Origin: an uncultured Bacilli bacterium
GTDB taxonomy: Bacteria; Bacillota_I; Bacilli_A; RF39; UBA660
Assembly: GCA_934086315.1 (NCBI GenBank)
Contig: CAKOHZ010000003.1
Location: 1 to 37,071 of the forward strand
Length of the DNA: 37,071 bases
Direction of reading: 5' to 3'
In this document: one piece after another, positions 16,626 through 26,012 of the stretch
How positions within the stretch are numbered: the stretch's first letter is position 1
Layout of the letters: each line of letters opens with the position of its first letter
Made by a program: the position numbers and the translations under genes
Notes under the pieces: model-generated
Seen by the model: the letters and a program-made list of their open reading frames with translations, nothing else
Told to the model about the DNA's origin: nothing
The model's database searches: none

Positions 16626-16654
16626 CAAAAGAAAAGGAAATACTTTTTATTTCC
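16626..16654 (-). terminator. Terminator of the PadR/HAAS operon
   Basis: GGAAATA (16636-16642) pairs with TATTTCC (16648-16654), followed on the minus strand by TTTTCTTTT. It abuts the stop of the HAAS gene. Confidence 0.65.
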
Positions 16655-18021
16655 TAATTACACCAGCTACACTCTGTTATATCTAATTTATTAAGCGTCT
16701 TTTTATTTCCTTCTATTTCTATTTTTAAATTAATTAAACTATCATAATTATAAAATTTACCTTTTTTAATATCATTAAGTATTGTATTAATAAATTTATT
16801 TGTTGAATTCATATAATGAAATGATATTATAGATGTTTCATTATACTGATTAGTAGTATAATATGGATTTGAATAATCAGAACCATATACTTTAACATTA
16901 ATAATATTATCTTCTATATCTTCATTAATCTTTTTATCTACACTTCCACAACTATCACACCTAATTTCTTTAACATCTGTTACATTTATTTGATAATCTT
17001 TTCTAAGAACATATTCTATTTCAGCATCACTAAAATCTAAATCTGTTACTTCTATCATAAATACACCAATACCTACTCCAAATAATACAATTGAAGCAAT
17101 AAAAGTTATAAGAAGTCTTAAAGTATTAAATTTTAAACTGAATATAAATCTATACAATAATTCACAAATCCATATAAATCCAACAAGTAATCCAAATGAA
17201 GCAATAATAATTCCTAAAAATAAGTAATACTTAATTGAAAATTCAATTGACATTGCAAATAATACAGATGAAGTTACTAAACCGCAAGCCATACCAATTA
17301 GTATGAAGAACGCAACAATTTTAAATCCAAATAGTATTAACTTACCAACAAAAGTCATAAAAGAATTATCTTCTTTATATAGTCTTTCTTTTTTATTTTC
17401 TTTTCTTAATTCTTTTACTTCATCTTTATCTTTTTTAGTATTTTTATTTTTACTCTTAACTTTAGATTCACTTACTGATACATTAAAACTACCTAATATT
17501 TTTTCATTCATTATTTTAATAAATACTATATAGGCAACTACTACATATACTAGATTAATCACAACACCAACAATAGTGCTAATTATTGTATAGAATTTAT
17601 AAGGTATAGGTGAAATTATATTTTCAAATCCATCTTGTAATAAATAAAATGGTATTTTTACAATCGCACAAATTAACAAGGCTATTAAAATATATATAAG
17701 TAACTGTATAATGTCTTTAAAATTACCATTAGAGAATATCTTAATAGTTTTATCAAATACTTCTTTAGTAGTATTCACTATATCATTAACAAAATTACTT
17801 TGTCCTTTATTATAATTTTTATTTATTTTATATGCATCAAGTATACCAGCAACTAATTCATCAATATCACCAAATTCACTAGTTGCATCAGTTTCGTTAA
17901 CACCTGATTTTATTTTTTCATCTATATGTTCACTATATTCACTTATTATATCTTCAACTTCATCTTCATTTAATATATTAAGTTTATCTTTTAATTTGTT
18001 AATAAATTCATCTTTTGTCAT
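16654..18021 (-). CDS. HAAS/DUF1700-domain membrane protein
   Basis: 455 residues. Residues 1-65 are a HAAS (DUF1700) signalling helical domain: MTKDEFINKLKDKL, YSEHIDEKIKSG, ATSEFGDIDELVAGILD. Membrane helices follow at about 107-130, 148-175, 225-255, 262-290 and 300-325, then an outer domain with a Cys pair (RCDSCGS) and a final CSWCN. Proteins with HAAS domains are typically encoded directly after PadR-type regulators, as here: its ATG overlaps the padR stop by four bases (ATGA). I infer an envelope sensor or effector controlled by that PadR. The C-terminal outer domain may be a DUF4097-like beta structure, but this is weak. Confidence 0.83.
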   Translation of the reverse strand: MTKDEFINKLKDKLNILNEDEVEDIISEYSEHIDEKIKSGVNETDATSEFGDIDELVAGILDAYKINKNYNKGQSNFVNDIVNTTKEVFDKTIKIFSNGNFKDIIQLLIYILIALLICAIVKIPFYLLQDGFENIISPIPYKFYTIISTIVGVVINLVYVVVAYIVFIKIMNEKILGSFNVSVSESKVKSKNKNTKKDKDEVKELRKENKKERLYKEDNSFMTFVGKLILFGFKIVAFFILIGMACGLVTSSVLFAMSIEFSIKYYLFLGIIIASFGLLVGFIWICELLYRFIFSLKFNTLRLLITFIASIVLFGVGIGVFMIEVTDLDFSDAEIEYVLRKDYQINVTDVKEIRCDSCGSVDKKINEDIEDNIINVKVYGSDYSNPYYTTNQYNETSIISFHYMNSTNKFINTILNDIKKGKFYNYDSLINLKIEIEGNKKTLNKLDITECSWCN

Positions 18022-18338
18022 TTAGACTCACTCTCCTTTATAAAAGTATTAACACTTTTTTCAAACTTTTTCCATTCTTCTAATAAATCATTTTTTCTTT
18101 TTTCACCTAGAATTGTTAACTTATAATATTTTCTACTAGGACCTCCAGTTGATTCTTTTAGATATGTTTCAAAATAGTTTTCATTTGTTAATCTCTTTAA
18201 TATTGGATATATAGTTCCTTCATTAACATTTACTACTTTACTAATTTCTTCTACAAGTTCATAGCCATATCTATCTTTTTTAGATGCAAATAAAAATACC
18301 AACAACTCTAGAACGCCTTTCTTAAATTGTGTATCCAT
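18018..18338 (-). CDS. PadR-family transcriptional regulator
   Basis: 106 residues, the size of the short PadR-s2 class. The winged-helix DNA-binding domain shows FKKGVLELLVFLFASKKDRYGYELVEEI (family-typical LL....YGYEL), NVNEGTIYPILKRL for the recognition helix, and GGPSRKYYKLT for the wing. The C-terminal helix is for dimerisation. It is translated together with the HAAS membrane protein. An inverted repeat covers its own promoter, so autorepression is likely; the inducing ligand is unknown. The ribosome site GAGGTGGATGA precedes the ATG. Confidence 0.93.
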   Translation of the reverse strand: MDTQFKKGVLELLVFLFASKKDRYGYELVEEISKVVNVNEGTIYPILKRLTNENYFETYLKESTGGPSRKYYKLTILGEKRKNDLLEEWKKFEKSVNTFIKESESK

Positions 18339-18355
18339 TCATCCACCTCAAAAAA

Positions 18356-18390
18356 ATAATATCACTACTACTATGTATTGTCAAGTAGTG
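18356..18390 (-). promoter_or_regulatory. padR promoter with overlapping inverted repeat
   Basis: Perfect -35 TTGACA (18379-18384), 17-base spacer, -10 TATTAT (18356-18361). CACTACT (complement 18384-18390) and AGTAGTG (complement 18363-18369) form an inverted repeat across the spacer and the edge of the -35, a likely PadR operator. Confidence 0.75.
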
Positions 18391-18394
18391 TTTA

Positions 18395-19063
18395 TTACAT
18401 AATAATATATTTTATGATTAAAAGTATTAATAAATGTAAAGGATAAAATAAATAAAAGAAATATTTATTAATTTTAAAATTAGTTTTTGTTTTAATAAGT
18501 ATAAAGAATAAAGCAAATATTGAACATGATGTAACACAACAAAATATATTTTTTGTTATAAAGAAATCCAATAAGTAACTAAAATAAAACGTTATATATG
18601 AAATACATAGTAAAACTTTATTATTTCTAAAATAATAAAATATTGGTACAATAAACAAATATATTATAGAGTAATCAAATTTCAATAAAAATGGAATTAC
18701 AACTAAAAAAGGAATATACCACCACTTCTTATTATCAAGTGAATAATATAATAACAATTCAGTTATTAATGTAAACATTGTATTTGGAGTATATATATTA
18801 AAAAGTAATATATATATTGGTTGACTTATAATACCTATCATCAAAATTCTTTTTATATATTTTTTTAAATCTTTTGTATTAAAGTAACCTATCATTATAC
18901 AAAATGTAAATAATGGAAAAGCAATTCTACCAATAGAACGCATTATCAAGTTATTAGAAAAAAGTGTATAACCTGCATGATCTATAAACATAGATATAAT
19001 AGCAATCAACTTTAAAAAATTAGTATCCATGTTAAGAATAGTACAATCATTCTTGCTTTCCAT
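18395..19063 (-). CDS. TraX-family membrane protein
   Basis: 222 residues, almost wholly membrane helices (about 7-8). The start is typical for TraX: LKLIAIISMFIDHAGYTLF (with the conserved DHAG), RSIGRIAFPLFTFCIMIGY, then RILMIGIISQPIYILLF and LLYYSLDNKKWWYIPFLV. TraX was first known for acetylating F-pilin; chromosomal members in Bacillota are thought to be acyltransferases acting on unknown envelope targets. It has its own promoter and GGTGAT before ATG. Nothing in the neighbourhood identifies its substrate. Confidence 0.88.
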   Translation of the reverse strand: MESKNDCTILNMDTNFLKLIAIISMFIDHAGYTLFSNNLIMRSIGRIAFPLFTFCIMIGYFNTKDLKKYIKRILMIGIISQPIYILLFNIYTPNTMFTLITELLLYYSLDNKKWWYIPFLVVIPFLLKFDYSIIYLFIVPIFYYFRNNKVLLCISYITFYFSYLLDFFITKNIFCCVTSCSIFALFFILIKTKTNFKINKYFFYLFYPLHLLILLIIKYIIM

Positions 19064-19078
19064 ATTATCACCACATAA

Positions 19079-19107
19079 ATTTTATCATATCAATACGGCT
19101 ATGTAAA
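19079..19107 (-). promoter_or_regulatory. Promoter of the TraX-like gene
   Basis: Minus-strand TTTACA (19102-19107), 17-base spacer, TAAAAT (19079-19084). Confidence 0.6.
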
Positions 19108-19124
19108 TTAACGAATATTTTACA

Positions 19125-19157
19125 CATAAAAAATAGATTGTATGTAAACAATCTATT
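19125..19157 (-). terminator. Terminator of metG
   Basis: AATAGATTGT (19132-19141) pairs with ACAATCTATT (19148-19157), loop of six, then TTTTTTATG on the minus strand. It overlaps the metG stop codon. Confidence 0.8.
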
Positions 19158-20685
19158 TAGTTTCTATTCTATTAAATAGTATTTCTGCCTCATTAAGAGT
19201 TATATCAGTTTCTAAATTACCAAATTCTAAAGTGTTAAACTCAGTATTTTTAGTATTTAACATTTCGAATATTTTATCACTAGTTCCTGGTATATATGGT
19301 CTTAATAATATAGCAGATATTCTAATACATTCAAGTAAGTTATATAGTACTGTTCTAAGTCTATCAGCTTTAGTTTCATCTTTAGCAAGTATCCAAGGAG
19401 TAGTATCATCTATATATTTATTACTTTTCTTTAATAACTCAAATATATCTTCAAGCGCTTCATTAACTTTTAATGAATTCATTTTTTCATCAACTAATGC
19501 TGGTAACTCTTTAGCATAGCTAATAAGTGTTTCATCAACTTCTTCACTTACACCCGGATTTTCTACTTTAGATTCAAAATACTTTTTACTCATCGCAATA
19601 GTTCTATTTACTAAATTACCAAGTGTATTTACAAGATCTGCATTAGTTCTAGTAATAAGTGCTTCCTCACTAAAATTTCCATCATTACCAAAAGGAACTT
19701 CTCTTAAAGCAAAATATCTAACAGCATCTACACCATAGGTATTAATATATTCTCTTGGATCTTTATAGTTTCCAAGTGATTTAGATATCTTACCGCCATC
19801 TATAATTAACCAACCATGTCCAAATACTTGTTTTGGTAAATCAATACCTAAACTCATACACATACAAGGCCATATAATAGTATGAAATCTTACTATTTCT
19901 TTGCCTACTAAATGTAAATCAGCTGGCCAATATTTCTTAAATTTCTCACTATTTCTATCAGGATATCCAAGTGAAGTAATATAGTTAGAAAGAGCATCTA
20001 CCCATACATATACAACATGTTTTTCATCAAATGTAACTGGTATACCCCAAGTAAATGATGTTCTAGATACACATAAATCAGCAAGACCTGGTTTAATAAA
20101 GTTATTAAGCATTTCATTCTTTCTAGTTAATGGTAATATAAAGTCAGGATGTTCATCATAATATTTAACTAAATCATCTTGATATTTAGATAATTTAAAG
20201 AAATAAGCTTCTTCACTAACTTCATGAACCTCTCTATGACAATCAGGGCACATACCATTTTCATCTAATTGACTTTCAGTCCAGAATGATTCACATGGTG
20301 TACAATAAAGTCCTTTATATTCTCCTTTATAAATGTCTCCCTTATCATACATTTCTTTAAATATGGCCTGTACAGCCTTAACATGTTCTTCATCAGTAGT
20401 TCTTATAAAATGATCATATGAAATACCAAGTTTACTCCATAAATCTTTAGCGTTATCAACAATTGGATTAATATATTCAATTGGTGTAACACCTGCAGCT
20501 TCAGCCTTCTTTTCTATCTTTTGTCCATGCTCATCAGTACCAGTTTGAAAAAATACATCATAACCTTTTAATCTTTTATAACGAGCAATTGCATCAGCAA
20601 CAATAGTTGTATAACAATGTCCAATATGAAAATTAGCACTTGGATAATATATTGGTGTTGTTATATAAAATTTTTCCTTTTCCAT
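19153..20685 (-). CDS. metG: Methionyl-tRNA synthetase
   Basis: Charges tRNA-Met with methionine using ATP. 510 residues, a class I enzyme: FHIGH (His20-His23) and KISKSLGN (near 300) for ATP binding. The zinc knuckle in the connective insert has Cys128, Cys131, Cys146 and Cys149 (CTPC...CPDC). WVDALSNYITSLGY is the methionine-site region. The C-terminal tRNA-binding (Trbp111-like) domain of longer MetRS is absent; the protein ends with the anticodon-binding helices. AGGAGGG precedes ATG. Expression is controlled by a T-box leader directly upstream whose specifier is ATG, which fits the product. Confidence 0.97.
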   Translation of the reverse strand: MEKEKFYITTPIYYPSANFHIGHCYTTIVADAIARYKRLKGYDVFFQTGTDEHGQKIEKKAEAAGVTPIEYINPIVDNAKDLWSKLGISYDHFIRTTDEEHVKAVQAIFKEMYDKGDIYKGEYKGLYCTPCESFWTESQLDENGMCPDCHREVHEVSEEAYFFKLSKYQDDLVKYYDEHPDFILPLTRKNEMLNNFIKPGLADLCVSRTSFTWGIPVTFDEKHVVYVWVDALSNYITSLGYPDRNSEKFKKYWPADLHLVGKEIVRFHTIIWPCMCMSLGIDLPKQVFGHGWLIIDGGKISKSLGNYKDPREYINTYGVDAVRYFALREVPFGNDGNFSEEALITRTNADLVNTLGNLVNRTIAMSKKYFESKVENPGVSEEVDETLISYAKELPALVDEKMNSLKVNEALEDIFELLKKSNKYIDDTTPWILAKDETKADRLRTVLYNLLECIRISAILLRPYIPGTSDKIFEMLNTKNTEFNTLEFGNLETDITLNEAEILFNRIETK

Positions 20686-20696
20686 TTTTCCCTCCT

Positions 20697-20893
20697 AAAA
20701 TAAAAAAGTCATAAACTAAGGACGACTAATGCCGCGGTACCACCTTAATTCATGACTTATCATGCATCTCAATATTCTTAACGCGAATAACGTTTTGACT
20801 CCAGAACCATTTTCAAGTATCTTCATATTAGTTTTCACCAACCACTAACTCTCTACAAATTAGATATCTATCTCTTTCCTTCTTCATCAATTA
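20697..20893 (-). promoter_or_regulatory. Met-specific T-box riboswitch
   Basis: The metG leader holds the conserved T-box (GGTGGTACCGCGGC, complement 20731-20744), the AG-bulge/distal loop region of stem I (GAGAGTTAGTGGTTGGTGAA) and a specifier ATG (complement 20808-20810) in the GAAAATGGTTCTGGAGT context. The terminator helix pairs AAGTCATGAATTAAGG with CCTTAGTTTATGACTT, then a T-run (20701-20758). Uncharged tRNA-Met should favour the antiterminator and switch metG on. Confidence 0.95.
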
Positions 20894-20899
20894 CAACTG

Positions 20900-20928
20900 A
20901 TTTTAACACAAAATTAACATTTTGTCTA
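20900..20928 (-). promoter_or_regulatory. Promoter of the metG leader
   Basis: Minus-strand TAGACA (20923-20928), 17-base spacer, TAAAAT (20900-20905). It begins only a few bases after the upstream ABC gene's stop. Confidence 0.7.
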
Positions 20929-20931
20929 GCA

Positions 20932-23358
20932 CTAAATATCACTCCTACTCATAATTTCAGCAGGTGTTTTTCTAAGTGTTAAAGCACATGGCAATAAACC
21001 AACTATTAAATTAAATAAATATACAAGAATTATAACAGTTAATACAGTGTAACCGTTTACTAAAAATTTATTAGCATAATAATTTACTGTAGTTAATTGA
21101 TATATTATATATGATGTAAAAAATACACCAGTCATACTTCCTATTGTACTTATAGCTATAACTTCTCCAGTGAACATCTTATATATATCTATTTTTTTCA
21201 TACCGATTGCTCTATATATTCCAACTTCTTTTATTCTAGATAAGAAAGAAGATCTCATCATTAAATATATTTCAATTAATGAAATTGTTAAAACAATAAC
21301 ACTAAATATAAGAGTTGAAGACATAGATTCCATTCTATCCTTAATATATTTTTCTCTAGAATAACCATATGAATCTTTAATATTTAAACCAACACTTCTA
21401 TATTCTTTTAAAGCTTTATCTTTATCTTTAACACTTAAATATAAATCTTTTCCTTTTGAAACAATATCATATTTAATAGTATTATTATTTGTAAGCATAT
21501 AATCCACATCATTACTTTTATAGTAACCTACTACCTTAAGGTTTTTATCATTTACTTTAGTATCAATAGTTTTATCTAGCTTATACATGTCTTTATATTT
21601 TTCATTTACTATTATTTCATAATCGTTAATATTAACTTTATCATCAATAGTTATTTTATCCTTAAAAAGCTCAATATCATATAAAGTAATTGAGTCAGTT
21701 GATTCAACAGTATCATAATAATAATCCATATCATAAGTTGTAGAACTATTATATATAATATTAACAAATTCACTTTCACTAACGTATATAGATGGACTAT
21801 TTAAACTAACTACTCCAACTATTTCATATCCACTTATTTTACCAACAGAAAGTTTTCTATTAAATAATTTATCGGGACTATCTACACCAATCATAGCTGG
21901 ATAGATATTGTTATAATAATTATCAAAAACAAGTTTATCAATAACTATCTCTTTAGAATTATTTGGCATTCTTCCGGTTACTATATCATTTTTACTTATC
22001 ATATTTATACTTGACATAGAACCATTAATATAATCACTATGATACATCGTTTGATAATAATCATCATACCTAACAGTAAATGAAACATTACTATTACCAG
22101 GTAATATATAATTAATATTATCATCCTTTTCATATTCTAAGAATTTATCTAGATTTATTTTATTAGAATCAATAACTAAATAATTTTTATTCATAGTTAC
22201 AAAATTTTTATCTTGAATATTATTGATACCATACAAAGATGACACTGAATATGTAATAAATACGCCTGATAAGAAAAAACCAAGCAATAATAACTTTTTC
22301 ATAATAGAATAATTAATTACTTTCTTAAATCCATTTTTTATTAATGTAATGGGATTAAATATAGAAGAATATCTTTTCTTGATATTTTTATCTATAACAC
22401 TATCAAAGTCAAATTTATACTCTTGATATATATCTTTAGATATTTTTCTATAATGATCATCTACAAGTTCTATACTTGAACTATTATCTACAACTTCCAC
22501 TTTATTTTTGCTTTCAATATAGATGTTACCATTCTTAACAACTATTTTTATATCAATTTTTTCTTCATTATCGCCATAATAATTAACATTAATATTTTCA
22601 TCACTTAATATATTATGTTTAACCATGTCTTTAAGATATATCTTATTATCTAATTTATAATCTAAATCATTATTATGATCATTTATTATATCATCTATAA
22701 TAGTTCCATCTTCTATTTTTAATATTCTAGAAGCATAAAAATTTGCAAGTTCAGTTTCATGAGTAACAAGTATCACGAGTCTATCCTTAGATATAGCTTT
22801 TATTATATTCATTATTTCTATAGTATTTTTAGAATCTAAGTTTCCAGTTGGCTCATCAGCAATAATAATACTTGGATCTTTAACAATAGCACGAGCTATA
22901 CCAACTCTTTGTCTTTCTCCACCAGATAACATATTAGCATATCTATTTCTATATCTATACATTCCAACTTTTTCTAATACATATTTTACTCTCTTTGTTA
23001 TTTCATTTTTATCATTAATACCATTTATTCTAAGTACTAAAGCTACATTGTCAAAAACAGTCATATTGTTAACTAGATAATAATCTTGGAATATATACCC
23101 TATATTTAAATTTCTAATTTTATCAATTTTAGAAACACTTCGTTTAGAAATTCTCTCACCATTAATATATATTTTTCCACTATTAATTTTATCAAGTCCA
23201 CCAATTGTGTTTAATAAAGTAGTTTTACCACAACCAGAAGGCCCAAGTAAAGCAACTAATCCCTTATCTTCTAAAGTAAGAGAAGTATTATTAATAACAT
23301 GTATTTGATTCTTTTTGTGCTTATTAAAGTATTTATTAACATTCTCTAATTTTATCAT
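20932..23358 (-). CDS. Fused ABC ATPase / FtsX-like permease (second copy)
   Basis: 808 residues. The N-terminal ATPase (1-225) has Walker A GPSGCGKTT (39-47), signature MLSGGERQRVGIARAI, Walker B IIIADEPTGNLD and a switch His (LVTHE). After a lysine-rich link a permease follows: one helix near 350-370, a large extracellular domain (about 375-665) and three C-terminal helices with the FtsX pattern (RIKEVGIYRAIGMKKIDIYKMF). This is the MacB/LolE-type mechanotransmitter layout, here with ATPase and permease in one chain. It starts one base after its sister gene ends, so the two likely form a heterodimer. The substrate is unknown; relatives act in peptide resistance or envelope stress. Confidence 0.9.
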   Translation of the reverse strand: MIKLENVNKYFNKHKKNQIHVINNTSLTLEDKGLVALLGPSGCGKTTLLNTIGGLDKINSGKIYINGERISKRSVSKIDKIRNLNIGYIFQDYYLVNNMTVFDNVALVLRINGINDKNEITKRVKYVLEKVGMYRYRNRYANMLSGGERQRVGIARAIVKDPSIIIADEPTGNLDSKNTIEIMNIIKAISKDRLVILVTHETELANFYASRILKIEDGTIIDDIINDHNNDLDYKLDNKIYLKDMVKHNILSDENINVNYYGDNEEKIDIKIVVKNGNIYIESKNKVEVVDNSSSIELVDDHYRKISKDIYQEYKFDFDSVIDKNIKKRYSSIFNPITLIKNGFKKVINYSIMKKLLLLGFFLSGVFITYSVSSLYGINNIQDKNFVTMNKNYLVIDSNKINLDKFLEYEKDDNINYILPGNSNVSFTVRYDDYYQTMYHSDYINGSMSSINMISKNDIVTGRMPNNSKEIVIDKLVFDNYYNNIYPAMIGVDSPDKLFNRKLSVGKISGYEIVGVVSLNSPSIYVSESEFVNIIYNSSTTYDMDYYYDTVESTDSITLYDIELFKDKITIDDKVNINDYEIIVNEKYKDMYKLDKTIDTKVNDKNLKVVGYYKSNDVDYMLTNNNTIKYDIVSKGKDLYLSVKDKDKALKEYRSVGLNIKDSYGYSREKYIKDRMESMSSTLIFSVIVLTISLIEIYLMMRSSFLSRIKEVGIYRAIGMKKIDIYKMFTGEVIAISTIGSMTGVFFTSYIIYQLTTVNYYANKFLVNGYTVLTVIILVYLFNLIVGLLPCALTLRKTPAEIMSRSDI

Positions 23359-23359
23359 G

Positions 23360-25579
23360 TTACACCTCTTCCCTATACGTATTCATTACAGAATCCTTAA
23401 ATAGCTTTCTAGAATATCTAAATGTAATAAATAATGACATAAGTAATAAAACTATATATAAAACTACATAATTATTTAAAGTCATATATGTAGATAAATC
23501 TCTTAATAACGAATTATCTATAATTGAATATTTAACAAGAACTAAGAAAATTATAAATACAAAATATGCCAAATGAGCAAGCGTTAATAATTCTATATTT
23601 AAAAGTGATTTAGTACATTTTAAAGATGAACCTAATATTCTAAGTGTTGAATAATATATATTTCTAGATTTAAATATTAATTGAATTATAAAATATGAAA
23701 TGAAGAATAATGTAATAAATAATATAACAAGTACTAACATTTTTGCTATTTTTAAACCTGGCATACTATCTGTTGCTAAGTTAGTTAAAACATCAGGAAG
23801 ATATAATGTTGTATAACCTAAATTTTCAATAGATTTAATTGTATCCCTAACAGTTTTAACATCTTTGACAAATATACTGCTTTGATAATAACCGTTATCA
23901 TATAAAGAATCATAATCATCTTTATTGATGAATATAGCACTTTTATATTTATCATATTTATATCCAGTTAATTTTTCTAATGTTGCAGAATCATAATTAT
24001 CAAACACAATAAAATCTTTATTAAGCTTAAAATATAAATTATTAACATTTATATTTACTTTATAATTTTTACAATCATAATTCTTACATTGATATTGCCA
24101 ATTGTCAGGTATAATAATTTTACCAGCATCAACTTTATCGCTAGGAAGTATTTCACCAGTTATGTTTCCAATATAAGATTCACCAGATATATCACCAAAC
24201 TTATAGCTTACTTTTGTATAACTTCTATTAACAGATTCATTTAACTTGCTTAACAAATTATCATTAACATAGAAGGAACTATTTGAATATAAAAATGAGT
24301 CATCATCACTTCTAATTATTCCTACAACTTTTACTTTAATTTCTTCACCACTATCTAAATTTATAAAAAATGTTTTATCTAAAATTCTATTTATATCTTC
24401 TTCAGAATCTAAATAGTAATAATTCTCAATATTTCCTAGAACAATTTCATCATCATTACTAGGCATTTTACCATATGTAACAGATTTAATTTCATTTATA
24501 TTAGTTATAGAACCATAAAAACTAATATTATCACTATTAGATACGCTAACCCTTTTATCTAAAAGTATATCACTTTTTATAATAGTATCTATATTACTTA
24601 AATTATTAAGTTTTTCATAATCACTTTTTGTAATACTACTCTTATCTTTCTTCTTTATTATTATTCTTTTATCACTCGTATTAACAAAAAATGCATTAGA
24701 CCCATCAACAGAAACCTCATATTGAAATTTTTCAAATGATGAATAAGCACTAAATATAGACATAACAATAAAGAAATAAACAGCAGTAACTAAGAATAAC
24801 TTTGATGGTATATTAAATGCATTTCGAATACCCAAACGTAACTTATTATACCATTTAATATCACCAAATTTATTTTCAACTATATTTTCTACCTTTTCAT
24901 ATTCTCTTATTTTTTTATCTTCAAGGACTCTACCATCATTCATAGTTATTTTTCTAGTAACATATTTTTCGATTTGAGCATAATTATGTGTAACAACAAT
25001 AACAAGTTTATCTTTAGATATATCATGTAATAATTTTAGAACACTTTCACTAGATTTCTTATCTAAATTACCAGTTGGCTCATCAGCAAGTATAATTGGC
25101 GTATTCATAGCTAAAGCACGAGCTATCGCAACCCTTTGCTTTTGACCACCTGATAATTTTGAAACCTTAGTATTTCTATATTTATACAAATCTACCTGCT
25201 CTATCAAAGACATAACTTGTTTTTTAATATCTTTTTTATCTTTACCATTTAATAAAAGAACTAATTCTATATTTTGATAAACAGTATAACTATTAACTAA
25301 ATTAAAATTTTGAAATATATTTCCTACATATTTTCTTCTATATATTTCATAATCTTTCTCAGTATAATGACTTGTTTCTTTACTATTAATGTACATTTCT
25401 CCCTCTTCATAAGAATCAAGTCCACTAATAACATTTAAAAGAGTACTTTTACCACTACCACTTTCACCAGTAATTGCTACAAATTCACCTAAATTAAATT
25501 TTAAAGAAACACGAGAAAATCCAGTTGATATCATACCATTATTTGAATAAAATTTAGATACGTTCTTTAACTCTAACAT
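23360..25579 (-). CDS. Fused ABC ATPase / FtsX-like permease (first copy)
   Basis: 739 residues from ATG 25579, chosen because GGGTGAT lies four bases before it (the ATG at 25591 would contain that site). The ATPase has GESGSGKSTLLN (Walker A), KLSGGQKQRVAIARAL, IILADEPTGNLD and VTHN. The permease half has one helix (FLVTAVYFFIVMSIFSAYSS), a long extracellular domain with a Cys pair (QCKNYDCKN), and three C-terminal helices (IAKMLVLVILFITLFF and onward). It is similar in plan to the following gene but clearly diverged, as expected for two different halves of one transporter. No dedicated two-component system lies next to it, unlike classical BceAB. Confidence 0.9.
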   Translation of the reverse strand: MLELKNVSKFYSNNGMISTGFSRVSLKFNLGEFVAITGESGSGKSTLLNVISGLDSYEEGEMYINSKETSHYTEKDYEIYRRKYVGNIFQNFNLVNSYTVYQNIELVLLLNGKDKKDIKKQVMSLIEQVDLYKYRNTKVSKLSGGQKQRVAIARALAMNTPIILADEPTGNLDKKSSESVLKLLHDISKDKLVIVVTHNYAQIEKYVTRKITMNDGRVLEDKKIREYEKVENIVENKFGDIKWYNKLRLGIRNAFNIPSKLFLVTAVYFFIVMSIFSAYSSFEKFQYEVSVDGSNAFFVNTSDKRIIIKKKDKSSITKSDYEKLNNLSNIDTIIKSDILLDKRVSVSNSDNISFYGSITNINEIKSVTYGKMPSNDDEIVLGNIENYYYLDSEEDINRILDKTFFINLDSGEEIKVKVVGIIRSDDDSFLYSNSSFYVNDNLLSKLNESVNRSYTKVSYKFGDISGESYIGNITGEILPSDKVDAGKIIIPDNWQYQCKNYDCKNYKVNINVNNLYFKLNKDFIVFDNYDSATLEKLTGYKYDKYKSAIFINKDDYDSLYDNGYYQSSIFVKDVKTVRDTIKSIENLGYTTLYLPDVLTNLATDSMPGLKIAKMLVLVILFITLFFISYFIIQLIFKSRNIYYSTLRILGSSLKCTKSLLNIELLTLAHLAYFVFIIFLVLVKYSIIDNSLLRDLSTYMTLNNYVVLYIVLLLMSLFITFRYSRKLFKDSVMNTYREEV

Positions 25580-25663
25580 ATTATCACCCATTTAACCTTC
25601 AACACTCTAGATTATTATCTTATATATTAAATATATTATAACAAAATATAATTATATAACAAA

Positions 25664-25691
25664 CAAAAAAATAATAAATTTCTTTATTATT
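25664..25691 (-). terminator. Terminator of the small T7SS-protein operon
   Basis: AATAATAAA and TTTATTATT (25670-25691) form a stem, with TTTTTTTG downstream on the minus strand. It lies right after the last small gene. Confidence 0.6.
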
Positions 25692-25693
25692 TT

Positions 25694-26005
25694 CTACTCA
25701 ATAAGTCTCTCTCTTTCTTTAACTAATGAAGAGTCCAAACTATCAACATCTTTTTTCATTCTTGTATTTAATTCTTCATATTCTTTATTTATTTCTTTTA
25801 AAATACTATCTATTTTATTTGCCTTAGCAACGAGTTTTCCAATATTTGAAGATAGTGAACTTATATATCCACTATATGAAAAGCTTGCGGGTGAAGATAA
25901 AGTAGATGCCTTTGATTTTGCTTTTTCAAGTGCAGTTATTATATCATTAATATCTGTACTACAATAAGAATATAAACCATTTTTAACATATTCTATCTTT
26001 GCCAT
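25694..26005 (-). CDS. Small helical protein of the T7SS operon (last gene)
   Basis: 103 residues, no signal peptide, two predicted long helices separated by a Ser-rich turn (STLSSPASFSYSGYISSLSS, about 34-53). The turn has YSG where WXG100 proteins have WXG. The second half is a strong coiled coil (ILKEINKEYEELNTRMKKDV) with a charged end (KERERLIE). It is the last of six adjacent small genes and has GAGGT before the ATG. By size and position it resembles the small partner proteins (Lap-like or YwqI-like) that pair with LXG toxins in T7SSb loci, but no toxin is seen. Helical T7SS substrate or chaperone is inferred. Confidence 0.7.
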   Translation of the reverse strand: MAKIEYVKNGLYSYCSTDINDIITALEKAKSKASTLSSPASFSYSGYISSLSSNIGKLVAKANKIDSILKEINKEYEELNTRMKKDVDSLDSSLVKERERLIE

Positions 26006-26012
26006 AAATACC

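Noticed and set aside
20932..25579. ABC pair as part of the T7SS
   Set aside because: It lies next to the small T7SS genes but is separated by a terminator and belongs to a different transport class; no evidence for a link.
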